A stretch of 64,000 nucleotides of DNA from Notolepis coatsorum (Eukaryota > Chordata > Actinopteri > Aulopiformes > Paralepididae): assembly GCA_963971535.1 (NCBI GenBank), contig OZ020593.1, positions 36,470,799-36,534,798 on the forward strand, written 5' to 3'. The notes beneath the pieces were generated by a model, which saw only the letters and a list, made by a program, of their open reading frames with translations, was not told where the DNA came from and made no database searches. Numbering within the stretch: position 1 is the stretch's first letter; each line of letters begins with the position of its first letter. This document shows, in pieces, positions 51,726 to 61,890 of this stretch. Position numbers and translations under genes: made by a program.

Positions 51726-52200
51726 CAGAATGTCAGTAACACAAATACTTAGCTAATGAAGCTATGGTATAAACACGCCTCAGAATGTCAGTAACTCAAA
51801 TACTTAGCTAATGAAGCTATGGTATAAAGACGCCTCAGAATGTCAGTAACTGAAATACTTAGCTAACGAAGCTACGGTATAAACGCTGCTCAGAATGTCA
51901 GTAACTGAAATACTTAGCTAACAAAGCTACGGTATAAATATGCCTCAGAATGTCAGTAACTCAAATACTTAGCTAATGAAGCTACGGTATAAACACGCCT
52001 CAGAATGTGAGTAACTCAAATACTTAGCTAATGAAGCTACGGTATAAACACGCCTCAGAATGTGAGTAACTCAAATACTTAGCTAATGAAGCTATGGTAT
52101 AAACACGCCTGAGAACATCAGTAACTCAAATACTTAGCCAACAAAGCTACAGTATAAACACGCCTCAGAATGTCAGTAACGTAACGTAACATAAATACTT
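51726..52200. repeat. Minisatellite, 55-bp unit, about 8.5 copies
   Basis: The unit starts CAGAATGTCAGTAACTCAAA and includes ACTTAGCTAATGAAGC and GGTATAAACACGCCT. Copies begin at 51726, 51781 and 51836 and continue to about 52195. Units are uniform in length with scattered substitutions. Confidence 0.93.
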
Positions 52201-53106
52201 GGCGTGCATCGACCCTGGTTTTGGACATATGGAAAATCGTGCTATAATAAAACACAGCCCAGAATGTCAGTCAAATGTAATGGTGTTTTTCTACCGGGAG
52301 CATTCTTACCGGGGTACCCTGTGTCGATGTAGTGAAGTGTGATTGACGTTGATGTCAACCTAATGCTTGTGACTGACTGAATCAGTGACTGATTGTGAGT
52401 GACTGAATCAGTGACTGAATGTGAGTGACTGAATCAGTGACTGAATGTGAGTGACTGATTCAGTCACTCACTGTTTCAGTGACTGAATGTGGTCGACTGA
52501 CTGAATCAGTGACTGATTGTGAGTGACTGAATCAGTGACTGATTGTGAGTGACTGAATCAGTGACTGAATGTGAGTGAGTGAATCAGTGACTGAATGTGA
52601 GTGAGTGAATCAGTGACTGAATGTGAGTGACTGAAACAGTGACTGAATGCGAGTGACTGAATCAGTGACTGAATGTGAGTGACTGAATGTGAGTGACTGA
52701 ATCAGTGACTGATTGTGAGTGACTGAATCAGTGACTGATTGTGAGTGACTGAATCAGTGACTGATTGTGAGTGACTGAATCAGTGACTGAATGTGAGTTA
52801 GTGAATCAGTGACTGATTGTGAGTGACTGAATCAGTGACTGAATGTGAGTGACTGAATCAGTGACTGAATGCGAATGACTGAATCAGTGACTGAATGTGA
52901 GTGACTGAATCTGTGACTGAATGTGAGTGACTGAATCAGTGACTGACTGAATCAGTGACTGATTGTGAGTGACTGAATCAGTGACTGAATGTGAGTGACT
53001 GAATCAGTGACTGATTGTGAGCGACTGTCAGTGACTGATTGTGAGTGACTGAATCAGTGACTGAATGTGAGTGACTGAATCAGTGACTGATTGTGAGTGA
53101 CTGAAT

Positions 53107-53325
53107 TAGGGCTGGGCGATTCTTGCTAAAATGTGAATCACGATTTCTCTCTTAAGAATTGAGACCACGATTCTCATCTCTTCAATAAAATCATTTAAAA
53201 AGTTTAAAAAAAAAATATTTTATAACTTTTTTTTTATAAAAAGAAAATAGTCATAACTTAGAAATGAGATTGCATAGGTCTATGAATCGAGATCGCGATT
53301 TTTTTTTATTAATTGCCCAGCCCTA
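53107..53325. mobile_element. hAT MITE (TAGGGCTGGGC family), copy 1 in the minisatellite
   Basis: Ends TAGGGCTGGGCGATTC and inverted TAGGGCTGGGCAATTAAT. Flanked by GACTGAAT (53099-53106 and 53326-53333). 219 bp, non-coding, forming a long hairpin through AATCACGATTTC and its partner. Confidence 0.93.
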
Positions 53326-53705
53326 GACTGAATCAGTGACTGAATGTGAGTGAGTGACTGAATGTGAGTGACTGAATCAGTGACTGAATGTGAGTGACTG
53401 AATGTGAGTGACTGAATCAGTGACTGAATGTGAGTGAGTGAATCAGTGACTGAATGTGAGTGACTGAATGCGAGTGACTGAATCAGTGACTGAATGTGAG
53501 TGAGTGAATCAGTGACTGAATGTGAGTGACTGAATCAGTGACTGAATGTGAGTGACTGAATCAGTGACTGAATGTGAGTGACTGAATCAGTGACTGAATG
53601 TGAGTGACTGAATCAGTGACTGAATGTGAGTGACTGAATGTGAGTGACTGAATCAGTGACTGATTGTGAGTGACTGAATCAGTGACTGATTGTGAGTGAC
53701 TGAAT

Positions 53706-53912
53706 TAGGGCTGGGCGATTCTTGCTAAAATGTGAATCACGATTTCTCTCTTAAGAATTGAGACCACGATTCTCATCTCTTCAATAAAATCATTTAAAAA
53801 GTTTAAAAAAAAAATGTATAACTTTTTTTTTATAAAAAGAAAATAGTCATAACTTGTTGTATAGGTCTATGAATCGAGATCGCGATTTTTTTTTATTAAT
53901 TGCCCAGCCCTA
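53706..53912. mobile_element. hAT MITE (TAGGGCTGGGC family), copy 2 in the minisatellite
   Basis: Nearly identical to copy 1 with about 12 bp missing. Flanked by the same GACTGAAT (53698-53705 and 53913-53920). Shared flanks and array context on both sides indicate that it arose by duplication of the array block, not by a second insertion. Confidence 0.93.
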
Positions 53913-54215
53913 GACTGAATCAGACTGAATGTGAGTGAGTGACTGAATGTGAGTGACTGAATCAGTGACTGAATGTGAGTGACTGAATCAGTGACTGAAT
54001 GTGAGTGACTGAATGTGAGTGAGTGAATCAGTGACTGAATGTGAGTGAGTGAATCAGTGACTGAATGTGAGTGACTGAATCAGTGACTGAATGTGAGTGA
54101 CTGAATCAGTGACTGAATGTGAGTGACTGAATCAGTGACTGAATGTGAGTGACTGAATCAGTGACTGAATGTGAGTGACTGAATCAGTGACTGAATGTGA
54201 GTGAGTGAGTCACAT

Positions 54216-55245
54216 TGCCAGTTATAGAGGTGCTTCGCATCTAAAAGCAGCTGAAAGAAACAAGGCCCTGCTAATAGCCAGGTCACTGAACGCTGTAGGT
54301 TAATGAAATGCTCTACTGCCATCTAGAGGAATTATAAGGGATCTTGATTTGCGCATTGAGAATGGTAAGTATCCGGGCATACACACCGGGCACTGTGCAG
54401 AACTAATTTCCACTTCTCAGCCAATTACAAATCCAGTATTAACGGAAGCCGTTGTATATACAGTGCAGTCGGTAAGTCAAGAGAAACATTTAGTTGTTTT
54501 GCTCTGTACTCAGATTTGATATGGAACTATTACTGTGAGGTTAAAGTGCCAACTGTAAGCTTTCATTTGAAGGTGTTTACATCCATATCAGGTGGATTAT
54601 ATTAGGAATTGTAACCCTATTATACATCCAAAAGTAATTGTACTTAAATTAAGTCATGTTTAATATTTGGTTCCAAACCCATTGCAATCAATGACTGTGA
54701 CCCTTAAGTGCTCATTTGTGAAATGATTTTGTCTTTCCTGCTAACAAAGCAGAGACCAATGTCCCCTCAATACACCTGAATGGAACTTAATGGGAATTTA
54801 GGTGTACAGTGGGCTCCCCATCAGAATACTCAAACACAGTAGCAATTCTGAGTAGTACTGTATGCATTTTTTTGTGCATGGATGGAAGATTTCTACTACA
54901 ATACACACAATTACAATTATCTCTTGGGCATTTCCTGGTTGTTATACAAGGTAGGTAAATAAACGATAATCACCTACAAACACAATACTGTTCTGACAGT
55001 ATTCTAACCATTATAAATAATGTGTTTTTCCATCTGCAGGTGGGCAATCACACCCCCACAGGTACCCATGTTGACAGTGGCCCCATCTGCACCGAAAGAC
55101 ATGCATGTTTTCATCCACCCTTCGTCATGCCCTCGACAAACTGCATCAAATGCCTTGGTGGCATTCAACTCTAAATTATACTATTATGACTTATGACTAT
55201 ATGGCTTTAAAATGTTACACTTAAAAAGTCCAAATAAAATTGGTA
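54216..55245. other. Intron sequence, no feature recognised
   Basis: Low-copy sequence with no exon-like frame, RNA or repeat that I can identify. Confidence 0.5.
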
Positions 55246-55261
55246 TTTATAAAATGTTTTT

Positions 55262-55742
55262 TCTTTTTGATCTTTTCCCCCCTCCTTTTTCCTCCGATTT
55301 TGTCCCATCCCAATGTTAGTCGTTATGCCAATTCCCAATCCCCTTCCTGGTCGCTGCGCACTTACCCCCCACAGTCGGTCTGGGAGAGTGGAGGCTATCA
55401 CGTGCTTCCTCCGACACACGTCTAGCCAATCAACCGCTTCTTTTCACCTGGCAGCGCGGACTCTCACTGAGAGGGTGTAACGTGTGGAAAGATCACACTA
55501 CCCCCCTTAGATCCTATCCGCGCTGAGCAGGCGCCCCGACCGAACCGTAGGAGTCGCTGTTTACAACGACCCAGACCCACCCCGCCAGCTTTCCCACCCT
55601 CTAATACAGCCAATTGTATTAGTGTGAACGGCCAGCCAAGCTGGTGACAACGCCGGAGCTGTGAGCTGGATTCGAACAGGCGAATCCAGCGTCTCCGGTG
55701 TTGGTGACGAACCCAATCTCCGCTACGCCACCTGACCGCCCT
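55262..55742 (-). mobile_element. tRNA-related SINE, full length, 16-bp TSD
   Basis: Flanked by TTTATAAAATGTTTTT (55246-55261) and TTTATATAATGTTTTT (55743-55758). On the minus strand it starts GGGCGGTCAGGTGGCGTAGC, has a B-box-like TGTTCGAATCC, a middle domain TAATACAATTGGCTG, and a 3' part with CATTGGGATGGGACAAAATC ending in an A-rich tail. It is the reference copy for the fragments at 4178-4659 and 11740-11996. Confidence 0.87.
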
Positions 55743-55864
55743 TTTATATAATGTTTTTACCAGTTTCACACTATATGAAATAGTTTTGTATTATTTGTAA
55801 CCATATTAATTTGGTAACATGTAAAGAGTGAAACAGAAGTGACGGCAGGCAGGGGTGTTCTCTC

Positions 55865-56137
55865 AAGTAGCAGCCTGATCTTGCTTAGAATACATAGATA
55901 AAGTCAACCACAGGAAAAAGGTACATAATGTATGTTATGTTATAGCCATATGCAATATATTTACGTTTCATATCCGCGAAAGTAAAAAACTAAAACAAAA
56001 CTCGGGAATCGAACTAATGATGGTTGAGATGGGGGCGAGTGCACCACTAGACCAAGCCACCCACCCCGACACAAGTATAGTGATACTGTGATGATGGTTC
56101 GTTCACAATACTAAGCAAGATCGAGCTGCTGCAGACT
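55865..56137 (-). mobile_element. Small element with inverted ends and a tRNA-like core
   Basis: CAGCCTGATCTTGCTTAGAATAC near 55870 pairs with ATACTAAGCAAGATCGAGCTG near 56108. Between them, the minus strand of 56001-56067 looks like a tRNA: A-box TGGCTTGGTCTAGTGG and B-box AGTTCGATTCCCG. Stems do not fold well, so it is a SINE head or tRNA relic and not a gene. Confidence 0.5.
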
Positions 56138-56648
56138 ACCGAGACACACTTTTCTGATAGCCTTGCAACTAAAAACTGTTTATCCTTTCTCTCTAAACTG
56201 CTCCTTGGATCTCTATTCCAAGTTGCGCAGTCCTATGTCATTTGTATGGCCTATATATCCAAGCTTAGCATGTTTATTTTAGTCTACATTCAGCTTCATT
56301 TAAATCCCTTCCAAAAATGTCCTTGGTCATCATGCTGAGTGGGATGAAGGTGTCTGTAGGCTTTTCTTCTGCAAAGCCTGATAGTTAGTCTTTTTTACAT
56401 AATCATATGCAGTGTTAATGGGAGAATCTTTTACGGCTGGCATTCCCCCTCGAAACATTTGGAGCCGTTGTGCACCGACTCTAATAACAGAGTTATGCAA
56501 ATTGGGGATGCAAATGGAATGTTCAACTGTGGTTAATATATAACCATGCTAGCAATTCTATATAAAATGCTCTAATTGTGCCATATGGCATGTACCATAA
56601 TTCATGGATATTATATACATAGTGGTGGGATTGGGATGATCAATGCAC
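56138..56648. other. Intron sequence upstream of the next exon
   Basis: Low-copy intronic sequence. The minus-strand donor of the next exon is at its right edge. Confidence 0.5.
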
Positions 56649-56819
56649 CTTTGAAAAGGGAACCGAGGGAGTGGTTCCTCTGGGGGAGCGCCTGGACCTT
56701 GATCAGAACCTGGGAGGGGGGCACCGCCGGAGGCTGGGAGGCCCTCCACAACTGCTCTTGTGGGGCAGAGGGCGGCGAGGTCGTTGGAGAATCCGCTTTG
56801 GTGTGGTTCTCATTGTCCG
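56649..56819 (-). CDS. znf618: ZNF618-like gene, linker exon
   Basis: It starts after a TCTCCCCAG acceptor and continues the zinc-finger exon in phase 1 (SHA|ADNENHTKADSPTTSPPSAP). It encodes a Ser/Pro-rich linker, QEQLWRASQPPAVPPSQ, then VLIKVQALPQRNHSLGSLFK. The 3' border is less certain. The end at 56649 (CAAAG|GTGCAT) gives 171 nt (57 codons) and the correct phase 1 to join the exon at 40089 (FK-E-HNGLPDKE). An earlier end at CAG|GTTCTG or AAG|GTCCAG would need an acceptor two bases further in. All three donors are weak. The acceptor, reading frame and position leave little doubt that the exon is real. Confidence 0.65.
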
Positions 56820-56854
56820 CTGGGGAGACACACACCCAAACGCGTTACTGTATG

Positions 56855-57352
56855 TAGAGTTTTGGTACAGTAACTAAGGTCATAATTATGGTACAGTAAC
56901 TAAGGTCATAATCATAGAGTTATGGTATATATAGTGACTAAGGTCAAACTTATAGAGAGTTATGGTATAGTGACTAAGGTCAAAATTATAGAGTTACGGT
57001 ATAGTGACTAAGGTCAAGCGTATAGAGTTATGGTATAGTGACTAAGGTCATAATTATAGAGTTATGGTATAGTGACTAAGGTCAAACGTATAGAGTTATG
57101 GTATAGTGACTAAGGTCATAATTATAGAGTTATGGTATAGTGACTAAGGTCAAACGTATAGAGTTATGGTATAGTGACTAAGGTCATAATTATAGAGTTA
57201 TGGTATAGTGACTAAGGTCAAATGTATAGAGAGTTATGGTATAGTGACTAAGGTCATAATTATAGAGTTACGGTATAGTGACTAAGGTCAAAATTATAGA
57301 GAGTTATGGTATAGTGACTAAGGTCAAAATTATAGAGAGTTATGGTATAGTC
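56855..57352. repeat. Minisatellite, about 34-bp unit, about 15 copies
   Basis: Unit GAGTTATGGTATAGTGACTA followed by AGGTCATAATTATA or AGGTCAAACGTATA. The two variant types alternate regularly in the central part, suggesting a 68-bp higher-order unit. Confidence 0.93.
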
Positions 57353-57473
57353 ATCATTAGGGGTGGAGTGGGATGGGTGGGGGGGGTTCTATGAAAGCAC
57401 AACTCAAATCTCATGAGTGGAACATAATTAGATTGAAAACATAAAACTGAATAAAGGTGGTGAACAGAAAGAA

Positions 57474-58258
57474 GTGTTAAGTAAAGAAAAGTGTCGAGTC
57501 TTTATTATTGCCAAAATCAAGCCTTTGCTCTCGTTCAAAGATCTCCAGAAAGTCATCCATGCCTTCATCTCCTCTCGCCTAGACTACTGCAACTCCCTGT
57601 GTACTGGGATTAGTCCGTCATGCCTGTCCCGCCTGCAATTAGTTGAAAACGCTGCAGCCAGACTCCTGACGGATACGCGGAAGAGGGACCATATTAGTCC
57701 TGTTCTAGCCTCCCTCTCCACTGAGAGAGGGACTGTATAGAATTGATTTCAAGCCCTAAATGAGCAGGCTCCCTCCTACGCCGCAGACCTCATGAAGCCC
57801 TGCTCCACCACCAGGTCCCTCGGGTCGGGCCGCCTTGGGGCTCCTGCTGGCCGTCCCGCGACCTAAATCTAAGATCAAGGGTGTCTGTGCCTAGACTGTG
57901 GAACAGCGTCCCCTATTCGTCAGATCTGCCAAAACACACTTTTATCCTCTAGCTAGCCTTTAGATCCCCCCTAATGTGGTGGTTTGTACCAGTATCTATG
58001 ATCCGTTGTTTTTAATGTGATGATTTGTGCCTATTGTGTGTATTGATGCCTAATGATTTGTGCCTATGCACTATTGTGCGTATTGATGCCTAATGATTTG
58101 TGCCTATGCACTATTGTGTGTATTGATGCCTATGTGTGAGCATTTTCCGCTTTTAGTCTTCTCTCGTGATTTTACTACCTCCCCTGGTATGTACAGCACT
58201 TTGGTCAACGTGGGTTGTTTTTAAATGTGCTTTATAAATAAAGTTGACTTGACATGGT
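57474..58258 (+). mobile_element. L2-like LINE, ORF2 C-terminus and 3' end
   Basis: The frame 57474-57740 reads FKDLQKVIHAFISSRLDYCN, SLCTGISPSCLSRLQLVENA and RLLTDTRKRDHISPVLASLS, the standard L2 C-terminal block. Downstream frames are broken. The 3' UTR contains a tandem TAATGATTTGTGCCTATGCA repeat (58040-58130) and ends GTGCTTTATAAATAAAGTTG. It is 5'-truncated and antisense to the host gene. Confidence 0.8.
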
Positions 58259-58264
58259 GATACT

Positions 58265-58885
58265 TCCTGCCAACTCTCCTATTAGACCCCCCCCCCCCCC
58301 CCCCCCCACCAGGCCCTCCGAACAAGGTGTGTAACTTCCTGCTAACTCCATTAGAATCCCCACCCCACCCCGGCCCTCTGGACTAGGTGTGTAAGTAACT
58401 CTCCTATTAGAATCCCCCCCCCCCCCCCCCAGCCCTCTGGACTAGGTGTGTAAGTAACTCTCCTATTAGAATCCCCCCACCCCGGCCCTCTGGACTAGGT
58501 GTGTAAGTAACTCTCCTATTAGAATCCCCCCCCCACCCCAGCCCTCTGGACGAGGTGTGTAAGTAACTCTCCTATTAGAATCCCCCCCCCCCCAGCCCTC
58601 TGGACGAGGTGTGTAAGTAACTCTCCTATTAGAATCCCCCCCCCCCCAGCCCTCTGGACGAGGTGTGTAAGTAACTCTCCTATTAGAATCCCCCACCCCG
58701 GCCCTCTGGACTAGGTGTGTAAGTAACTCTCCTATTAGAATCCCCCCCCCCCCAGCCCTCTGGACTAGGTGTGTAAGTAACTCTCCTATTAGAATCCCCC
58801 CCCCCCGGCCCTCTGGACGAGGTGTGTAAGTAACTCTCCTATTAGAATCCCCCCACCCCGGCCCTCTGGACTAGGTGTGTAAGCA
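58265..58885. repeat. Minisatellite, about 55-60-bp unit with C tracts, about 10 copies
   Basis: Unit GGACTAGGTGTGTAAGTAAC then TCTCCTATTAGAATCCCC, a variable C run and CAGCCCTCT. The length of the C tract is the main difference between copies. C-rich on this strand, so G-quadruplex-prone on the other. Confidence 0.93.
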
Positions 58886-59115
58886 TGCCAAGAAACGCTA
58901 GAGGCTTTACTAAGGAACTAACAACAAAGTCAATCATTACTTCAGGGGATCCAAGCTATTACAACACCCACGTTGGCAAATAGATACTTAAGAGTGACTC
59001 CGACATGTAGCAAAACCAGCACACTGACAGCGGTTGGCCGCCTATTTCCGGACTAATCTGAAATGCCCTATATATCTAGACTGAACGACGTGCATCCATC
59101 ATGAATGGGACTCAC

Positions 59116-59193
59116 CGGCGTGCGACTGCATGTGCTCCAGCAGGTTGTTGTAGAACTGGAACTGGATGCCACAGGCGCCACAAGTGTAGGGTT
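59116..59193 (-). CDS. znf618: ZNF618-like gene, C2H2 zinc-finger exon
   Basis: A 78-nt exon between a TTTCTAG acceptor and a GTGAGTCC donor, phase 1 at both ends. With the preceding exon it reads (A)KPYTCGACGIQFQFYNNLLE then HMQSHA. This is a classical C2H2 finger: C-x2-C, 12 residues, then H-x3-H, preceded by a KPY linker. The motif QFQFYNNLLEHMQSHA and its onward splice to ADNEN are what led me to ZNF618. Such fingers bind DNA or partner proteins. A wrong phase at either junction would destroy the frame, so the splice assignment is well constrained. Confidence 0.85.
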
Positions 59194-59199
59194 CTAGAA

Positions 59200-60180
59200 A
59201 CAACAACACAAGGCCCAGAAGAGGGTTGGCTCTGTGCGGGAGGCAGCCTACCAAGATATGCACAGGCATCTGCGGATCAGTCCAGCCTGTACCCCCTCCC
59301 CCTGAGCTGCGCTCTAGATCTAGGCCAACACCCGCTGCTGTGACGACAAGCCTTTTCATTTTAAACATGTGACTAAGAAGCCAAAAGAAAAAAAAGGCGG
59401 GAACATCTCGTGTTAAAGGGGGTTATTATTCTAAACCTACTTAATAAAAAGTGTGCCTTTGATAAGTAGCATGGCATTAATGTGGAGAATATGGACTTCA
59501 GTCCAAGGAGGTTTGGTAATAATGATGTGTGGCATTTCCCAGACGCTTCTCTAAAAGAAAGTTGGTCAGCCACATCCTTTCTCGCTGCGGTCTAGAGTTG
59601 GACAAAGAAATACACAATGGATCATAATAATAATAATGCTCTTGATGAAGTGTTTAGTTTAGTCAGCAGGTTTTCCCATAATCTTCTTTTCACAAACATA
59701 AAACAACAAAAAAACAACAACCACGAAACCGCGCAGACCCATGGCGCTACCTCCGCACATGTCCCGACAAAACGTCCCCGCCGGATCGCCCGCGACTGAG
59801 TGAGTGACCACAATTTAGCATTACATAGCCCAAGACGGCAGCCCTGCGCGCCCCATGGGGGAAAAGTCTGGTAGAGTAAGAGTCAGCTAATTCACAGTCT
59901 TCTAATGTTCTAAACTCACCACAGCAAACAACAGCCACACAACGACACACGAAGCAAAACTACCGTCACCCTGCCTGCTGCGAACTGTCCTGCGCTGAAG
60001 AGCTCAATGCTGCAAATGCATTAGTGGTAATAAACTGTAGGGAAATAGCCCACGATGCAGGTAAGACAAACATGTCTGCTCAACAGAAGAAAAAAAAATA
60101 AGGTGAAATGATTTTTTTTTAAGTTTGTGGTGGGGAGTATGCAAATGTTTTTTGGGCCAGTGGGTGGGGTTGGAACTTAC
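59200..60180 (-). other. Intron of the ZNF618-like gene, no feature
   Basis: Low-copy sequence; short frames on both strands have no motif. An A-rich stretch at 60085-60125 is the only simple sequence. Confidence 0.5.
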
Positions 60181-60225
60181 TCTGTGCTGTAGAGAACGAG
60201 GCGGCCACCAGAGGGCTTGGAGTTC
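60181..60225 (-). CDS. znf618: ZNF618-like gene, 45-nt microexon
   Basis: Bounded by a CGCCCACAG acceptor and a GCACAGA|GTAAGT donor, both strong. It is symmetrical: it enters and leaves in phase 1. With its neighbours it gives G-TPSPLVAASFSTAQ-K, joining NSSQNSS to KPYTCGACG. Including it supplies the Lys of the KPY finger linker; skipping it gives Glu (EPY) and keeps the frame. It is therefore a good candidate for alternative splicing. Confidence 0.7.
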
Positions 60226-60569
60226 CTGTGGGCGAGAGGATGAGACACGGTAAAAACACTGTTTTCAGTGTAGAAGCACTCCCTGTAGCTTTTTTATCAA
60301 AACCCTACAGGGTTTTTTCTTATTTTTCCTCTTTCTTTGTGATTCATGGACCAGAGACGTTTAGAGAAGACAAAGTGGCTGTGGATTCACTGATTTTCCC
60401 AAGACAATTTGCCAGGAGGTGTAAAATTAAATGCTTTTGATTGAGGTTGATTTAGCTGTACACGGGGAAGTGATTTGGCCTTTTAAAGCAGTGCAGTGTG
60501 GGTTTGATAATGGGACCACTTTCATGCATTAGGCGCCTAACAATACCGTGGTTACCGTTTCTGATCAAA

Positions 60570-60800
60570 CATGGGATTTCTGTGAACAGGCTGTGATTTG
60601 GTGGCGGCGGCGTTTGTGAACGGGCTGTGAGTCAGTGGCGTTTGTGAACGGGCTGTGAGTCAGTGGCGTTTGTGAACGGGCTGTGATTTGGTGGCGGTGG
60701 TGTTTGTGAACGGGCTGTGATTCGGTGGCGTTTGTGAACGGGCTGTGAGTTGGTGGCGGTGGTGTTTGTGAATAGGCTGTGATTCGGTGGCGGTGGCATC
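60570..60800. repeat. Minisatellite, 24/36-bp unit (GTTTGTGAACGGGCTGTGA)
   Basis: Seven to eight copies of GTGGCGTTTGTGAACGGGCT followed by GTGAGTCA or GTGATTTG, some with an extra GGCGGTG. Intronic. Confidence 0.9.
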
Positions 60801-61210
60801 AATTGAAATCACAGCGACCCAATGGTCCAGTGATTGGCCAACCCTGCACTGCCAATTTCACTCTCGGAGGGACTAAACGGTGCAGTGTATCCGACAGGGC
60901 GGTCCTTCTCATTAAGGCTGTACACACACACACACACAGTATCTGGGCTGTTTGGCCTGGTGTTCTGTACATGTCCAGGTTACTCAAGACAAACCACCTT
61001 TAATGTCCTACTCCTCCTTTCCAGCCTGCGCTTCAGTAAAAGAAGCATTGCCTGAAAGCCGGATACCGCCTCCCTGTTTATTGACATTCACAGCCGATGC
61101 ACTCAGCAGAGTAGCAGAGCTGAAAATAATGTGCACTATGTGCGAGCAGAAATAATACATGCATGCGCGCACACATACACACACAAAATTAGAAGCACCC
61201 CAGTGCTCAC

Positions 61211-61288
61211 CACTCGAATTCTGGGAGCTGTTTGTGTCAACGAGGCTTGAATGTATCGCGCTCTCCATTTTCCGGATGAAGGGGCCGT
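61211..61288 (-). CDS. znf618: ZNF618-like gene, upstream exon
   Basis: A 78-nt exon between a TTGTCCACAG acceptor and a GTGAGCAC donor, phase 1 at both ends. It encodes (x)GPFIRKMESAIHSSLVDTNS followed by SQNSS, a polar Ser-rich stretch without a domain. It is assigned to the gene because strand, phase and spacing fit the next exons exactly. The further 5' exons, including the start codon and other zinc fingers, must lie beyond 64000. Confidence 0.65.
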
Positions 61289-61317
61289 CTGTGGACAATA
61301 CATGAGTATGCACAATG

Positions 61318-61655
61318 AGTGACACACACACACACACACAAAAACAGCAGAGATACAGTATAGAGATACCATAAGTGACACACATTAAAACAGCAGAGAT
61401 ATAGATACCATAAGTGACACACACACTAAAACAGCAGAGATAGCATCAGTGATACACACACACACTAAACAGCAGCGATAGCATCAGTGATACACACACA
61501 CACTAAACAGCAGAGATAGCATCAGTAACACACTTAACAGCAGAGATAGCATCAGTGATACACACACTTAACAGCAGATATAGCATCAGCGATACACACT
61601 AAACAGCAGAGATAGCATCAGTGATACACACACTAAACAGCAGAGATAGCAATGA
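61318..61655. repeat. Minisatellite, about 33-36-bp unit (CACACTAAACAGCAGAGATA)
   Basis: Eight or more copies of ACACACACTAAACAGCAGAG followed by ATAGCATCAGTGAT. The array starts with diverged copies (AAACAGCAGAGATACAGTAT) near 61340. Confidence 0.92.
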
Positions 61656-61890
61656 TACAAGTTCAAGTTTCTTTATTAGCCATAGCCATGAAGTGCTTTG
61701 AGAAGCTAGTGAAGGGCTACATCTGTTCCTCCCTCCCCATCAACCTGGACCCCCTGCAATTTGCATATCGCCCCAACAGGTCCACGGAGCCCATGTGCTG
61801 CACACAGCAGCATCACACCTGGACAAGAGGCAGGGGAACTATGTGAGAATGCTATTCATCGACTACAGCTCAGCATTCAATACCATAGTC

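Larger units (their letters stand above)
52364..54215. repeat. Large minisatellite, about 26-bp unit, with two embedded MITEs
   Basis: About 1.4 kb of GTGACTGAATCAGTGACTGA plus ATGTGA units with GATTGTGAG and GTGAGTGAGTGA variants, including one inverted stretch near 52450. The array is interrupted at 53107-53325 and 53706-53912 by near-identical hAT MITEs. Confidence 0.93.

Noticed and set aside
51726-52200. Regular 55-bp array resembling a CRISPR layout
   Set aside because: Whole units repeat with no unique spacers, and the context is a eukaryotic intron.
58466-58696. 76-residue repetitive frame (GDSNRRVTYTPRPEGWGG)
   Set aside because: Translation of the C-tract minisatellite.
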